57,694 nucleotides of DNA from Bacillota bacterium (GCA_023425025.1 JAFADG010000017.1:1-57694), one strand, 5' to 3'; positions 24,280 to 32,859 are shown, numbered from the stretch's first letter. The notes: a model not told the origin generated them from the sequence alone. Numbers and translations are program-made.

Positions 24280-24978
24280 TCAATCAAAAAGCAGGATGCG
24301 CCTTGCCTCCCCCAGCGTTTCCGCCTGGTAATCGGCGGGGGATGCGTCTTGCCTTTTGCCTTCGCCGCACAGGTGGATGGAGGTGATGCCGGCGCGCCGG
24401 GCGGCCTCGATATCGGCGGACAGGCTGTCGCCCAGCAATATCACGCGGCTTTTGTCGGTAACGCCCATCCGCTCCATGGCGACATACAGCATTTGGGGGT
24501 CCGGCTTGGAGGAACCGATTTCGCCGCTGATGACGCAATCTTTGATGTACGGCGCGATTTCGGAGCGCTGCAAGCGCGATTTTTGCACCGAGGCGATGCC
24601 GTTGGTCACCAGCACGATGGGCATGTGCCGGCAGACCTCCTTCACAAACGCAAGCGCGCCGGGCAGCAAAAACGCGTATTGGCCCAGCCGGCCGGTAAAG
24701 TGCAGGCCGACCGCTTCCACGGAAAATCCGGTATCGGGAAAGTGGGACAGAAGCTGGCGGAAACGCTCCACCCGCAATGCCTCCTGGGTAATTTCCCTTT
24801 TTTCATAGGCCTTCCACAGCGCTTCGTTGATGCGGGAATACAGCGCCGCGGTTTCCTCGCTGAAGGGCAGGCCGGCATAGGCCATGGCGTCGCGCAGCGC
24901 GGCTTTCTCCGCGGCGTAAAAATCAAAGAGCGTGTTGTCGGCGTCGGACAGCAGCAGGGAATAGGGCGAAGCAGGCAT
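24280..24978 (-). CDS. HAD-family nucleotidase (YjjG-like)
   Basis: 232 residues. HAD motif I is LSDADNTLFDF, with the nucleophile and general acid Asp residues; motif II Thr is in VLVTNGIASVQ; motif III Lys is in GSSKPDPQML; motif IV is ILLGDSLSADIEAARRAG. The DADNTLFDF start and overall length fit the YjjG subfamily, house-cleaning 5'-nucleotidases acting on non-canonical pyrimidine nucleotides. It starts at an ATG after AAAGGATATTGCT. It is the first gene of the run leading to nagA, 62 bases before the ABC ATPase. Confidence 0.85.
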   Translation of the reverse strand: MPASPYSLLLSDADNTLFDFYAAEKAALRDAMAYAGLPFSEETAALYSRINEALWKAYEKREITQEALRVERFRQLLSHFPDTGFSVEAVGLHFTGRLGQYAFLLPGALAFVKEVCRHMPIVLVTNGIASVQKSRLQRSEIAPYIKDCVISGEIGSSKPDPQMLYVAMERMGVTDKSRVILLGDSLSADIEAARRAGITSIHLCGEGKRQDASPADYQAETLGEARRILLFD

Positions 24979-25025
24979 AGCAATATCCTTTCAGGGAAGA
25001 CGAGTGATTCTGTGAAGGGTGCAAA

Positions 25026-25060
25026 ATCAAAAAAAGCGGCAGGGCCGCTTTTTTTTGATA
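25026..25060. terminator. Bidirectional terminator downstream of the VanW gene
   Basis: TCAAAAAAAGCGGC-AGG-GCCGCTTTTTTTGA: perfect stem flanked by A and T runs. It ends the VanW transcript on the minus strand. Confidence 0.88.
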
Positions 25061-25116
25061 CAGCGGATATATATAGCTTACTTCACCCGCATATGTTTTG
25101 CAATCCCTGGTTTTGG

Positions 25117-26112
25117 CTATGGACCGCTTCTTGTGATCATAACGGTCAGCACGCCGTCCTGGGGGAGCGCCTGAAGGCGGATGTCATAGGGCAGCGTGTT
25201 AACAAACGCAAAATCGCTGTACGAGCCGACGGCGGCGTCAAATCCCCTGGGAATATAGGCGACGCCGATATCCCGGTGCAGCGACCATTCCGTGATTTGC
25301 AGCGGCAGGCCCAGGGCGGCGTTATAAATGGTCGTGGACAATTGGCAGATGCCCCCGCCGTATCCAATGCCGTCCCGGCTGATGTTGGGGGCCATTTTGT
25401 AACCGTTGCCTTTTGTGATGGGGGCGCACAGGCGCTTGTAGGAAAAATCGCCCCCCGCTATCACCACCGTGCCGTGCACTCTTTTCGCGGCCAGCTCAAT
25501 GTTCCACCGCCTGTTGGCGGCATACTTTCTGCCGCCGGTGGAATCGTTGTAATAGGTGGTGAAGCCGCCGATTACATCCCCCGGCTGCGCCCTGTCCCAG
25601 GGAACAAACGGCTCAAAGGAGAGGGCTTCCGCCGGAACCTGTACCACTCCGCGCATCATGGACAGGATGGCGGCCCCGTTTTCCATGGCAAGGACGCTGA
25701 GCAGGTCATTTTCCTTGAGCAGGTTGCCGCCGTAACCCGAAACCGCGGCATGCACAGGCTTTATCACTTTGGCAATGCCCTCTTGCAGCTGCGCACCGGG
25801 TACCTTGGCCGCAAAAGGCTGCAGGGAGCGGAAGCGGTACAGCCACCGGGTTTTGCAGTAGCCCATCCTCCCGTCATAGGAAACAATGGACCACTCCGTG
25901 CCCAGGCCGTATACGTCTACCTTTTCCCCCTGTTCCACAGCCTTTATTCGGCGGGCCGCGTCCTCCGGCGCCGAGCGGATATTGAACCGGGTATTGGTAT
26001 ACGCTTCCAGCAGGATCTCCTGGGCGGGGGCGGCCGGGATGGCCTCTTCCCCCAGGGCGGGTATGCACAGCATGAGTAAAAGAAGCAGGAGCAGGCGGAT
26101 TCTTGCCATCAT
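25117..26112 (-). CDS. VanW-family protein with SH3-like domain
   Basis: About 331 residues starting at the first of two adjacent ATGs (MMARIRLLLLLLLMLCIPALG) behind GGAAGGAAAATACAA. A signal peptide is followed by an SH3b-like segment (NTRFNIRSAPEDAARRIKAVEQGEKVDVYG...GYCKTRWLY). The VanW domain is ~190-300: PGDVIGGFTTYYNDSTGGRKYAANRRWNIELAAKRVHGTVVIAGGDFSYK and YGGGICQLSTTIYNAAL. VanW proteins are common in Clostridia outside resistance clusters and may act at the cell wall; nothing here implies glycopeptide resistance. Divergent from pheST. Confidence 0.88.
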   Translation of the reverse strand: MMARIRLLLLLLLMLCIPALGEEAIPAAPAQEILLEAYTNTRFNIRSAPEDAARRIKAVEQGEKVDVYGLGTEWSIVSYDGRMGYCKTRWLYRFRSLQPFAAKVPGAQLQEGIAKVIKPVHAAVSGYGGNLLKENDLLSVLAMENGAAILSMMRGVVQVPAEALSFEPFVPWDRAQPGDVIGGFTTYYNDSTGGRKYAANRRWNIELAAKRVHGTVVIAGGDFSYKRLCAPITKGNGYKMAPNISRDGIGYGGGICQLSTTIYNAALGLPLQITEWSLHRDIGVAYIPRGFDAAVGSYSDFAFVNTLPYDIRLQALPQDGVLTVMITRSGP

Positions 26113-26235
26113 TTGTATTTTCCTTCCCATGGTATCCACTTGGCGTAAGACCCATTATATACCATAGACGCATTTGCGGGGCAAAAAGTTAAGTCCGGTG
26201 AAATATTTCGATGTTTTTGTATTCAAAAGAAATCC

Positions 26236-26264
26236 TTGAAACGAAAAGGGAACTGTGCTATAAT
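26236..26264 (+). promoter_or_regulatory. Promoter of pheS-pheT
   Basis: TTGAAA (26236-26241) and TATAAT (26259-26264) with a 17-base spacer. Transcription would start about 26271, directly upstream of the T-box leader. Confidence 0.85.
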
Positions 26265-26270
26265 TCCTCC

Positions 26271-26562
26271 CAACAAAGGCGATGACGGAGAACAACGCCT
26301 GCATCAAGGCAATGCCAAAGAGAGGATGGCCGCCGGCTGAAAGCCATCCGCAAAGCCCGCAGGAAATTCCCTCCCGAGCTTCCCCGCTTAAACCAATTTC
26401 GCCCTATGCCGCCGCAGGCGGCGATGGGCGAAAAGGCAGTAGGCAGGGACGGGTACGCCCCCGTTAGCACGCGGCGAGCGCATAAGGATCATGGTCCTGT
26501 GCGGAATTTGGGTGGTAACACGCGGCAGCATGCCTTCGTCCCATGGACGGGGCTTTTTTTAT
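26271..26562 (+). promoter_or_regulatory. T-box riboswitch leader of pheS-pheT
   Basis: The conserved T-box AATTTGGGTGGTAACACGCG is at 26505-26524. Upstream is stem-I material with AAAGAGAGGATGG and CCGGCTGAAAGCC (distal-loop type GGCTGAAAG). Phe UUC codons that could be the specifier occur at 26367-26369 (GGAAATTCCC) or slightly later. The leader ends with a terminator stem GCC..CGTCC / GGACG..GC followed by seven T at 26554-26560. Uncharged tRNA-Phe would be expected to prevent termination and raise pheST expression. The specifier choice is not certain. Confidence 0.9.
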
Positions 26563-26591
26563 TGCCGGAAAGTATGAAGGGGGAAAACGGT

Positions 26592-27620
26592 ATGGACATT
26601 CGGGAACAGATCGGCGCCCTTGGGGAGAAGCTGGAGGCGGAATTAAGCAGCCTTGACAGCACCCAGGCCCTGGAGGGGCTGCGGGTGAACCTGCTGGGCA
26701 AAAAGGGAGAGCTGACGGCGCTGCTTCGAATGATGGGGCAATTATCGCCGGAAGAGCGGCCTCAGGCGGGGCAGCTCATCAACCAGGCCCGGGAAGCGTT
26801 TGAGGTGAAGCTTGCCCAAAAGCAGGCCGTGCTTTCAAGGCGTGAACGGGAGGAAGCGCTGCTGCGGGAGACCATTGACGTGACGGAGCCCCGTGACCTG
26901 CCCAAATACGGCTCCGCACACCCGGTGAGCCTGGTGTTGCGCGACATGGTGGATTGCTTTGCCGGCATGGGCTTTGAGGTGGTGGAAGGCCCGGAGGTGG
27001 AGCTGGACCATTACAACTTCGAGCTTTTGAATATGCCCAAGAACCATCCCGCCAGGGATGCCCAGGATACCTTTTATATTGATGAAAACACCGTGCTGCG
27101 CACCCACACCTCCCCGGCCCAGGCGCGCACCATGCTTTCCCGCAAGCCCCCCATCCGCGTGATCTGCCCGGGCCGGGTGTACCGTGCCGACGAGGTGGAC
27201 GCCACCCACTCCCCGGTGTTCCATCAGCTGGAAGGCCTGGTGGTGGATAAGGATGTGACCATGGCCGACCTTCGCGGCACCCTGGAAGCCTTCGCCAAGC
27301 GGCTGTACGGGCCGGACATGCAGATCCGCTTCCGTCCCAGCTACTTCCCCTTCACCGAGCCCAGCGCGGAGGTTGATCTCACCTGCGTGGCCTGCCACGG
27401 CGCGGGTTGCCGCATTTGCAAGGGTACCGGCTGGATCGAGGTTCTGGGCAGCGGCATGGTCAACCCCAGGGTATTGGAAATGTGCGGCATCGACAGCAGC
27501 ATCTATTCCGGTTTTGCCTTTGGCATCGGCCTGGACCGCATCGCCACGCTGCGCTACGGCATACGGGACATGCGGCTCATGTTTGAGGGCGACGTACGCT
27601 TCCTCAAACAGTACCGTTAA
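26592..27620 (+). CDS. pheS: Phenylalanyl-tRNA synthetase alpha subunit
   Basis: 342 residues from ATG 26592 (MDIREQIGALGEKLEAEL) after GAAGGGGGAAAACGGT. N-terminal coiled coil (~1-90) for tRNA binding, then the class II catalytic core: GFEVVEGPEVELDHYNFELLNMP, RTHTSPAQARTML (motif 2 region), RFRPSYFPFTEPSAEVDL and GIGLDRIATLRYGIRDMR (motif 3). It charges tRNA-Phe as an alpha2-beta2 enzyme with PheT. It has a CVACHGAGCRICKGTGW Cys-rich insertion typical of bacterial PheS. Cotranscribed with pheT, 12 bases downstream, behind the T-box. Confidence 0.97.
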   Translation: MDIREQIGALGEKLEAELSSLDSTQALEGLRVNLLGKKGELTALLRMMGQLSPEERPQAGQLINQAREAFEVKLAQKQAVLSRREREEALLRETIDVTEPRDLPKYGSAHPVSLVLRDMVDCFAGMGFEVVEGPEVELDHYNFELLNMPKNHPARDAQDTFYIDENTVLRTHTSPAQARTMLSRKPPIRVICPGRVYRADEVDATHSPVFHQLEGLVVDKDVTMADLRGTLEAFAKRLYGPDMQIRFRPSYFPFTEPSAEVDLTCVACHGAGCRICKGTGWIEVLGSGMVNPRVLEMCGIDSSIYSGFAFGIGLDRIATLRYGIRDMRLMFEGDVRFLKQYR

Positions 27621-27638
27621 GCAAGGAGGGCAATGAGT

Positions 27639-30038
27639 ATGAAATTACCCATGCAGTGGATCAAGGAATATGCGCCCATCCCCGTGGACGCCAAGACATA
27701 CCAAAACCGCATGGTCTGGACCGGCACAGCGGTGGAGGGCGTGGAGGAACTGGGCGGGGAGATTGAAAAAGTGGTGGTGGGTCGGGTGCTCACCGTGGAT
27801 AAAGTCGAAGGCAGCGATCACTTGCACGTGTGTCAGGTGGACGCGGGCCAGGGCGCGAATCTGCAAATCGTTTGCGGCGCACCCAATGTGAAACCCGGCA
27901 TTCTGGTGCCGGTGGCGCTGGAAGGGGCGAAATTGCCCGGCGGCATCAAGATCAAAAAAGGCAAGCTGCGGGGCGTCATGAGTGAAGGCATGCTCTGCGC
28001 CGCCACGGAACTGAATGTGCCCCAGGAGCTGTACCCCTCCGTGGGGGATGCAGGGCTGCTGATCTTCCGGGAGGAATATCCCCTGGGTACCGATGTAAAG
28101 ACCATTTTTGGCCTGGACGACACGGTGATCGACTTTGAGATCCTGGCCAACCGGCCCGACTGCTTGTGCGCCTGGGGCGTGGCCAGGGAAACGGCCGTGG
28201 CGTTGAAGACGGAATTCAAAAAGCCGGAAATTACGGTGGCGGAGGCAGACGGCAGCATACACGACTATGTAAAGGTAAGCGTTTTCGATACGGATTTCTG
28301 CCCCCGGTATGTGGCCAGGGTCGTGAAAAACGTGCGTGTGAAGCCCTCGCCCATGTGGCTGCGCAAGTACCTGTTCGCCGCCGGCATGCGCTCCATCAAT
28401 AACGTGGTGGACATCACCAACTTCATCATGCTGGAAACCGGCCATCCCATGCACGCCTTTGACTTGAGCCGTGTCCGGGGCGGGGAGATCATCGTCCGCA
28501 AAGCGAACAGCGGCGAAACCATCAAGACGCTGGACGGCAAGGAGCGGCAGCTTTCCGGCATCGAGCTGCTGATCTGCGACAAGGAAGGCCCCACCGGCGT
28601 GGCCGGCATCATGGGCGGCGAGGAAAGCGAAATCACCGAAAGCACGCAAGCGCTCATGTTCGAGTGCGCCTCCTTCCAGCGCACCGGCACCCGCCTGGCA
28701 GCCAGGAGCCTGGGCATGCGCACCGAGTCCAGCGGCCGGTTTGAAAAGGGCGTGTGTGCCGCCACGGCCCTGGAGGCCATGCAGCGGGCCTGCCAGATGA
28801 TCAACCTGCTGGATGCCGGCGACGTGGTGCCGGGCATCATCGACATCTACCCGAATCCCGCCAAGCCGCAGGTGGTGAAGGGCTCCCTTGCCCGCATTGC
28901 CCGGCGCACCGGCGTGGATATTCCCAAACAGGCCATGGTGGATATATTAAAGAGCCTGCATTTTGAGGTAAAGGTTTTGCAGGACGGCGATACCATCGAG
29001 GCCACCGTGCCCGCCTTCCGCCAGGAGGTGGAGGGGGAAGCCGACCTTTCCGAGGAAGTGCTGCGTATTTACGGTTATGAGCATATTCCCACCACCAGGC
29101 TCCGGGGCGAAGCGACCCCCGGCGGCAGAAGCGAAGCCATGCGCTTCCGTGAGGACATCGGCGCAAAGCTGAACGGTTTGGGCTTCTTGGAAGTGATGAG
29201 CTTCTCCTTCATCAGCGAAAAGGCCATTGAAAAGCTGAACCTGCCCAAGGACGACGGGCGGAACAGGCCGCTTAAGATTTTGAACCCCCTGGGCGAGGAT
29301 ACCCGCGTCATGCGGCCCAGCCTGGCCCCCGGCATGCTGCAGACATTGGCGCTGAACATGAACCGGGGCAACGACAGCGCTTACCTGTATGAAATTGCCG
29401 CGGTCTTTGACGGCAACCAGATCACCGCGGAAAAGCTGCCCACCGAAACACCCACCCTGTGCCTTGGCATGTACGGCGCCGGCGCAGATTTCTATGCCCT
29501 GCGCGGCGTGGTGCAGTCGCTTTTGACCGGCCTTGGCATCAAGGCCGAAATCGTGCCCGGCGGCGAAAGCTACCACCACCCCGGCCGCAGCGCCAGGCTG
29601 ATGGCGGATGGCCGCGTGCTGGCAGTGCTGGGCGAAGTGCATCCTGATATCCGCGACAATTTTGATATGCCGGGACGGGCGCTGCTGGCGGAAGTGAACC
29701 TTACCCTTGCCATGGCGCTTTACGTGCCCATGGGCGAAGTGAAGCCCCTGCCCCGCTACCCCGCCGTCAGCCGGGATCTGGCCCTGGTGATGGCAGGAGA
29801 CCAGCCCGTAGGCCCCGTCATGGCGGCCATGGAAAAAGCGGCCGCCGCGCTGCTGGAGGAGTGCCGCATGTTCGACGTGTACCGCGGCGCAAAGCTGGGC
29901 GATAACAAAAAATCCGTGGCCTTCTCGCTAACCTTCCGCTCCGCCGACCACACCCTCACCGAGGCCGAGATCACCGCTGCGGTGGAAAAGGTGTTAAAGG
30001 CCTGCGAGAAGGAGTTTGGAGCGGTGATACGTTCCTAG
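27639..30038 (+). CDS. pheT: Phenylalanyl-tRNA synthetase beta subunit
   Basis: 799 residues if it starts at ATG 27639 (MKLPMQWIKEY, AAGGAGG 9 bases upstream); the ATG at 27633 is in frame but too close to the ribosome site. N-terminal EMAP-like tRNA-binding domain (VVVGRVLTVDKVEGSDHLHVCQVDAG), B3/4 editing domain (RYVARVVKNVRVKPSPMWLRKYLFAAGMRSINNVVDITNF, HPMHAFDL), B5 and catalytic-like domain (RTESSGRFEKGV), and a C-terminal FDX-ACB anticodon domain (PRYPAVSRDLALVM, SVAFSLTFRSADHTLTEAEI). Its stop codon lies inside a hairpin belonging to a REP-like repeat. Confidence 0.97.
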   Translation: MKLPMQWIKEYAPIPVDAKTYQNRMVWTGTAVEGVEELGGEIEKVVVGRVLTVDKVEGSDHLHVCQVDAGQGANLQIVCGAPNVKPGILVPVALEGAKLPGGIKIKKGKLRGVMSEGMLCAATELNVPQELYPSVGDAGLLIFREEYPLGTDVKTIFGLDDTVIDFEILANRPDCLCAWGVARETAVALKTEFKKPEITVAEADGSIHDYVKVSVFDTDFCPRYVARVVKNVRVKPSPMWLRKYLFAAGMRSINNVVDITNFIMLETGHPMHAFDLSRVRGGEIIVRKANSGETIKTLDGKERQLSGIELLICDKEGPTGVAGIMGGEESEITESTQALMFECASFQRTGTRLAARSLGMRTESSGRFEKGVCAATALEAMQRACQMINLLDAGDVVPGIIDIYPNPAKPQVVKGSLARIARRTGVDIPKQAMVDILKSLHFEVKVLQDGDTIEATVPAFRQEVEGEADLSEEVLRIYGYEHIPTTRLRGEATPGGRSEAMRFREDIGAKLNGLGFLEVMSFSFISEKAIEKLNLPKDDGRNRPLKILNPLGEDTRVMRPSLAPGMLQTLALNMNRGNDSAYLYEIAAVFDGNQITAEKLPTETPTLCLGMYGAGADFYALRGVVQSLLTGLGIKAEIVPGGESYHHPGRSARLMADGRVLAVLGEVHPDIRDNFDMPGRALLAEVNLTLAMALYVPMGEVKPLPRYPAVSRDLALVMAGDQPVGPVMAAMEKAAAALLEECRMFDVYRGAKLGDNKKSVAFSLTFRSADHTLTEAEITAAVEKVLKACEKEFGAVIRS

Positions 30039-30104
30039 GGGGCTCTGCCCCCTAGGAACCCCTGCCCAAGGGATGTATCCCTTGGGGAACCCTGTTTTGG
30101 GGAG
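30034..30104 (-). repeat. REP-like repeat A, copy 1
   Basis: Two hairpins: TTCCTAGGGGGC-TCT-GCCCCCTAGGAA and CCCAAGGGATGTATCCCTTGGG, then GAACCCTGTTTTGGGG. The same segment order is seen at 33029-33108 in the opposite orientation and as a partial copy at 30648-30682. It overlaps the pheT stop and could end the pheST transcript. Confidence 0.75.
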
Positions 30105-30114
30105 GAAGCATGGC

Positions 30115-30609
30115 TTGGCGCAAAGGATATATATTGTGGGCATTGTGGCAAGCGGGAAGACGACCTTAGCCAAAGCGCTGTCGAAAAAGACCGGGCTGCC
30201 CTTTTATGAGCTGGATACCATTGTCCATGGCGGGGATGGTGTGCAAAGGCGCAAACGCACATCGGAAGAACAAAAGCAGATTATTTCGGATATCGACGCC
30301 GCGGGCGGCTGGATCATCGAGGGCACGTACCGGAAATCCTGCCACTGTCTTTTGGATTTGGCGGATACCATCGTGTTTCTGGATACGCCGCTGCATACGC
30401 GCCTGTACCGTATTTTCTTCCGCTTTATCAAGCAGCAGCTGGGTATCGAGCATTGCCATTACAAATCGGATGTACACATGCTGCGCATGATGTATAAGTG
30501 GACATGGGATTTTGAAAGGGGCCGGCCGGGATTCATGGAGATGCTTGCGGTATACCGGCAAAAGCTGATCGTTATTTCGAAGCCTTCCGAACTGGAAGGA
30601 ATAGCATGA
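30115..30609 (+). CDS. Small P-loop nucleoside/nucleotide kinase-like protein
   Basis: About 164 residues from TTG 30115 (M-AQRIYIVGIVASGKTTLAKAL) after GGGAGGAAGC; an ATG three codons earlier is out of frame. Walker A is GIVASGKTT at ~8-16. The following FYELDTIVHGGDGVQRRKRTSEEQ and GWIIEGTYRKS match the topology-modulation/FlaR-like adenylate-kinase-like P-loop proteins; the IVFLDTPLHTRLYRIFFRFIKQQLG segment supplies a Walker-B-like strand and a lid of Arg. Substrate unknown. It is sandwiched between two copies of repeat A. Confidence 0.75.
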   Translation: MAQRIYIVGIVASGKTTLAKALSKKTGLPFYELDTIVHGGDGVQRRKRTSEEQKQIISDIDAAGGWIIEGTYRKSCHCLLDLADTIVFLDTPLHTRLYRIFFRFIKQQLGIEHCHYKSDVHMLRMMYKWTWDFERGRPGFMEMLAVYRQKLIVISKPSELEGIA

Positions 30610-30920
30610 TCGATAAGGCCCGGCGTTTGCACGGCCCGATACAGGCCGTAGGGATAGATCCCTTGGGGAACCCTGTTTTTAGGTCATGGTTATTGTGTTA
30701 TGCGTAAGCCGATAAGATGCCCCTTCTACGGCGAAATTGCCGCGGAAGGGGTATTGTACTTAGGCTTGTTCAATTGTATTTTTGTGGGATGTTCTCTTGA
30801 ATTTCCAAAAAATTCATTGTAAAATATCTGCATATAAAAGCAAATTTGTTTAATAGACAGGAATCCGGCGTACAATTGTGGACTGTGGGCGATTTATATT
30901 TTGTAATAAAGGAGCATTAC
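30610..30920. other. Intergenic region with partial repeat A and a terminator-like hairpin
   Basis: 30648-30682 matches part of repeat A (GATAGATCCCTTGGGGAACCCTGTTTT). 30718-30756 is a hairpin, CCCCTTC..CGGC..GCCG..GAAGGGG. From ~30760 the sequence becomes AT-rich and leads into the esterase gene; no clear promoter with both hexamers was assigned. Confidence 0.6.
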
Positions 30921-31676
30921 ATGAATTTTATAAATCCACCAATAGAATCACCTCAAAATGTTACTCACAAAACATTTTATAGCCAAATACTAAATCACGA
31001 GGTCGGCTATAACATCTATCTGCCTCCTTGTTACAAAGATTGTGGCGAAAAATATCCGGTTTTGTATCACCTTCACGGATGGACGGGCAACGAATCGTCC
31101 GAGATATGGCCGTTGGAAAAGGCTTATAGAGACAGCCGAGCCATTACTGTTTTTGTCAACGTCATTTCGTCGCATGACGATTATCTTGATGCCTTGCTGC
31201 AAATTGAATCCGTCATTATAAAGGAACTGATTCCCTATATTGACGGGCAATACACAACAGACACAACCCGTGAGAACAGAGCGCTGTCAGGGTTTTCGAT
31301 GGGTGGCAATATGGCGTTTTATTTTGCAGTAAAGCATTCTGAGCTGTTTGGCTCTGTAACCTCTTACGCAGGAACCTACCACCATCTCTATCACAAAGGT
31401 TCCCACACTGTGGGGGAGGCGCCGGAAAAAGCCATTGAATTATATGAAGACATGATGAGAGAAAAAAGATATTTGGAGGAAAACAATATTTTATGTTTGG
31501 TACAGCAAAATGCGGAAAAAGTTCGAGGCAGATTAAGTATTGAAATTCATATCGGAACGGCTGACATACTGTTTTGTGATAACGAGATTTTACATTTGTA
31601 TTTGGATTCGTTGAATATCCCGCATGAATACAGGAAATTTGAGGGGATCGGCCATGAGTTGGGTAAAATTGTATAG
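30921..31676 (+). CDS. Putative esterase (alpha/beta hydrolase, esterase D / feruloyl-esterase-like)
   Basis: 251 residues from ATG 30921 after AAAGGAGCATTAC. Typical putative-esterase order: YNIYLPPCY, KYPVLYHLHGWTGNESSEIW, the nucleophile elbow LSGFSMGGNMAFYFA (Ser near 127), an acidic residue in IHIGTADILF, and the catalytic His near the C-terminus in EGIGHELGKIV. Such proteins hydrolyse acyl esters on sugars or small molecules. No signal peptide. It is clearly richer in A+T than neighbours, like the acetyltransferase after it, suggesting foreign origin. Confidence 0.8.
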   Translation: MNFINPPIESPQNVTHKTFYSQILNHEVGYNIYLPPCYKDCGEKYPVLYHLHGWTGNESSEIWPLEKAYRDSRAITVFVNVISSHDDYLDALLQIESVIIKELIPYIDGQYTTDTTRENRALSGFSMGGNMAFYFAVKHSELFGSVTSYAGTYHHLYHKGSHTVGEAPEKAIELYEDMMREKRYLEENNILCLVQQNAEKVRGRLSIEIHIGTADILFCDNEILHLYLDSLNIPHEYRKFEGIGHELGKIV

Positions 31677-31733
31677 CGCCCAATAATAAGCATACTGCGA
31701 AACAGCTATATTTCATTTTGGCAGGGTGATTGG

Positions 31734-32228
31734 ATGACATACTTGGAAACTGAGCGGCTGCTTATCAGAAATTTTGAAGCGGAAGACCTTGACGAGCTTG
31801 TAGAATATAGAAACAACGAACTCTGCTATAAGTACCAAAGGGGCCAGTATCGGGACAGGGGTCATTTGGCGATATTCATTGAAGCGGCAGCGGAGGATGA
31901 CTTGTTTTCTGCCGGCAAGAAACATTTCGCAGTCGCAGACAAGGGATCCAATAGGCTTGTTGGCGACATTTTTGTTTCAATAAAAAAGCCGATAATTCCT
32001 TTAGGCTTTACAGTCTCCTACAAGTATCATAGGCAAGGCTATGCATATGAGTTTCTTGCAGCCTTGGTTGAGATTTTTCATCAAAGATTCATAGCGTACG
32101 AGATAGTTGCCTGTACCGATAAGGAGAACCTTGCCAGCATAAACCTTTTGAGAAAATTGCAGTTCGAAAATAAGGGATACTACAAACAAATTGATTCCTA
32201 TGTATTCAGCAAATTTGTAAAGCACTAA
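31734..32228 (+). CDS. GNAT family N-acetyltransferase
   Basis: 164 residues. RimJ/RimL-like start (TYLETERLLIRNFEAEDLDELVEYRNNE), a middle strand LVGDIFVSIKKPIIPLGFTVSYKYHRQGYAYEFLAALVEI (motif A region, though with YHRQGYA where R/QxxG is expected: Q-G present), and ACTDKENLASINLLRKLQFENKGYY, the classic motif B tail with Asn. It uses acetyl-CoA; acceptor unknown. AT-rich like the esterase, 57 bases downstream of it. It runs convergently into the HD-domain gene, overlapping it by 4 bases at the 3' end. Confidence 0.85.
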   Translation: MTYLETERLLIRNFEAEDLDELVEYRNNELCYKYQRGQYRDRGHLAIFIEAAAEDDLFSAGKKHFAVADKGSNRLVGDIFVSIKKPIIPLGFTVSYKYHRQGYAYEFLAALVEIFHQRFIAYEIVACTDKENLASINLLRKLQFENKGYYKQIDSYVFSKFVKH

Positions 32229-32859
32229 AGGGTATCCTGCAACCCCAGATCAAAGGACAGATGCGCCATAAACCTTTCCGCCTGGCGCTGCTTTTCTTCC
32301 CAGAACGCTTTCGCCTTTTCCGTGACCATGGGATTGGCGCTCAATTCCTTGCAGGAATAATTCAATATGTGATGGTACGTTTTCTCAAAGGCTTGGGTTT
32401 CCTTGGCGCCTTCGGCCATGCAGTCCCACACGATGGACAACGCGCCGGTTTCATCCAGCAAATCGGCTTCTATCAGCAGGATTAGCTCCCGCAGCGTGCC
32501 GGGGGATTGCAGCATTTCCTTGCGGGAATGGTTTTTCACAAGATCGGTGACAAGGTCGGTGAACGAACTGTCATAATGGTTTTCCTTAAGGTATCTTTCG
32601 CACAAGACAGCGCTGTTTTCGGCGTGCTCCATATTATCCGGCAAAAGGGCATAGCCGACGTCATGAAAGATGGCGGCGGTTAAAACGGCCTGGGTATGGA
32701 TGCCGGTTTCCCCTTCGGTGAGCCCGCCCACAGGAAAACGCGGCGGATGTGATCGGAACGCTTGCGGAAAGGGTAACCGCTGGATTTGGAAGCTCCGTCG
32801 CAGCCGGTTGCCATAAGATAATCCTGGACATGCCGGAACATCTGCTCATATGTTTTCAT
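32225..32859 (-). pseudogene. HD-domain phosphohydrolase gene interrupted by a frameshift
   Basis: The N-terminal part (MKTYEQMFRHVQDYLMATG...RSDHIRRVFLWA) is in one frame and the rest (GGLTEGETGIHTQAVLTAAIFHDVGYALLPDNMEHAENS ... QDTL) in another; together they make one HD-type protein of about 210 residues. The conserved His of the first part (RSDHIRRV) and the HD pair (FHDVGYA) fall on opposite sides of the break at about 32725-32735, within a GGGCGGGC run. Either the gene is broken or there is a base-calling error in a G/C run. Not a known regulated frameshift site. Confidence 0.6.

Noticed and set aside
24247..26079. 610-codon plus-strand open frame opposite the HAD and VanW genes
   Set aside because: Low-complexity Gly/Arg/His-rich translation antisense to two well-supported genes and through their terminator; typical shadow frame of GC-rich DNA.
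25117..26112. VanW as evidence of a vancomycin-resistance cluster
   Set aside because: No vanH, vanA/B, vanX, vanR or vanS nearby; VanW proteins are common housekeeping-type genes in Clostridia.
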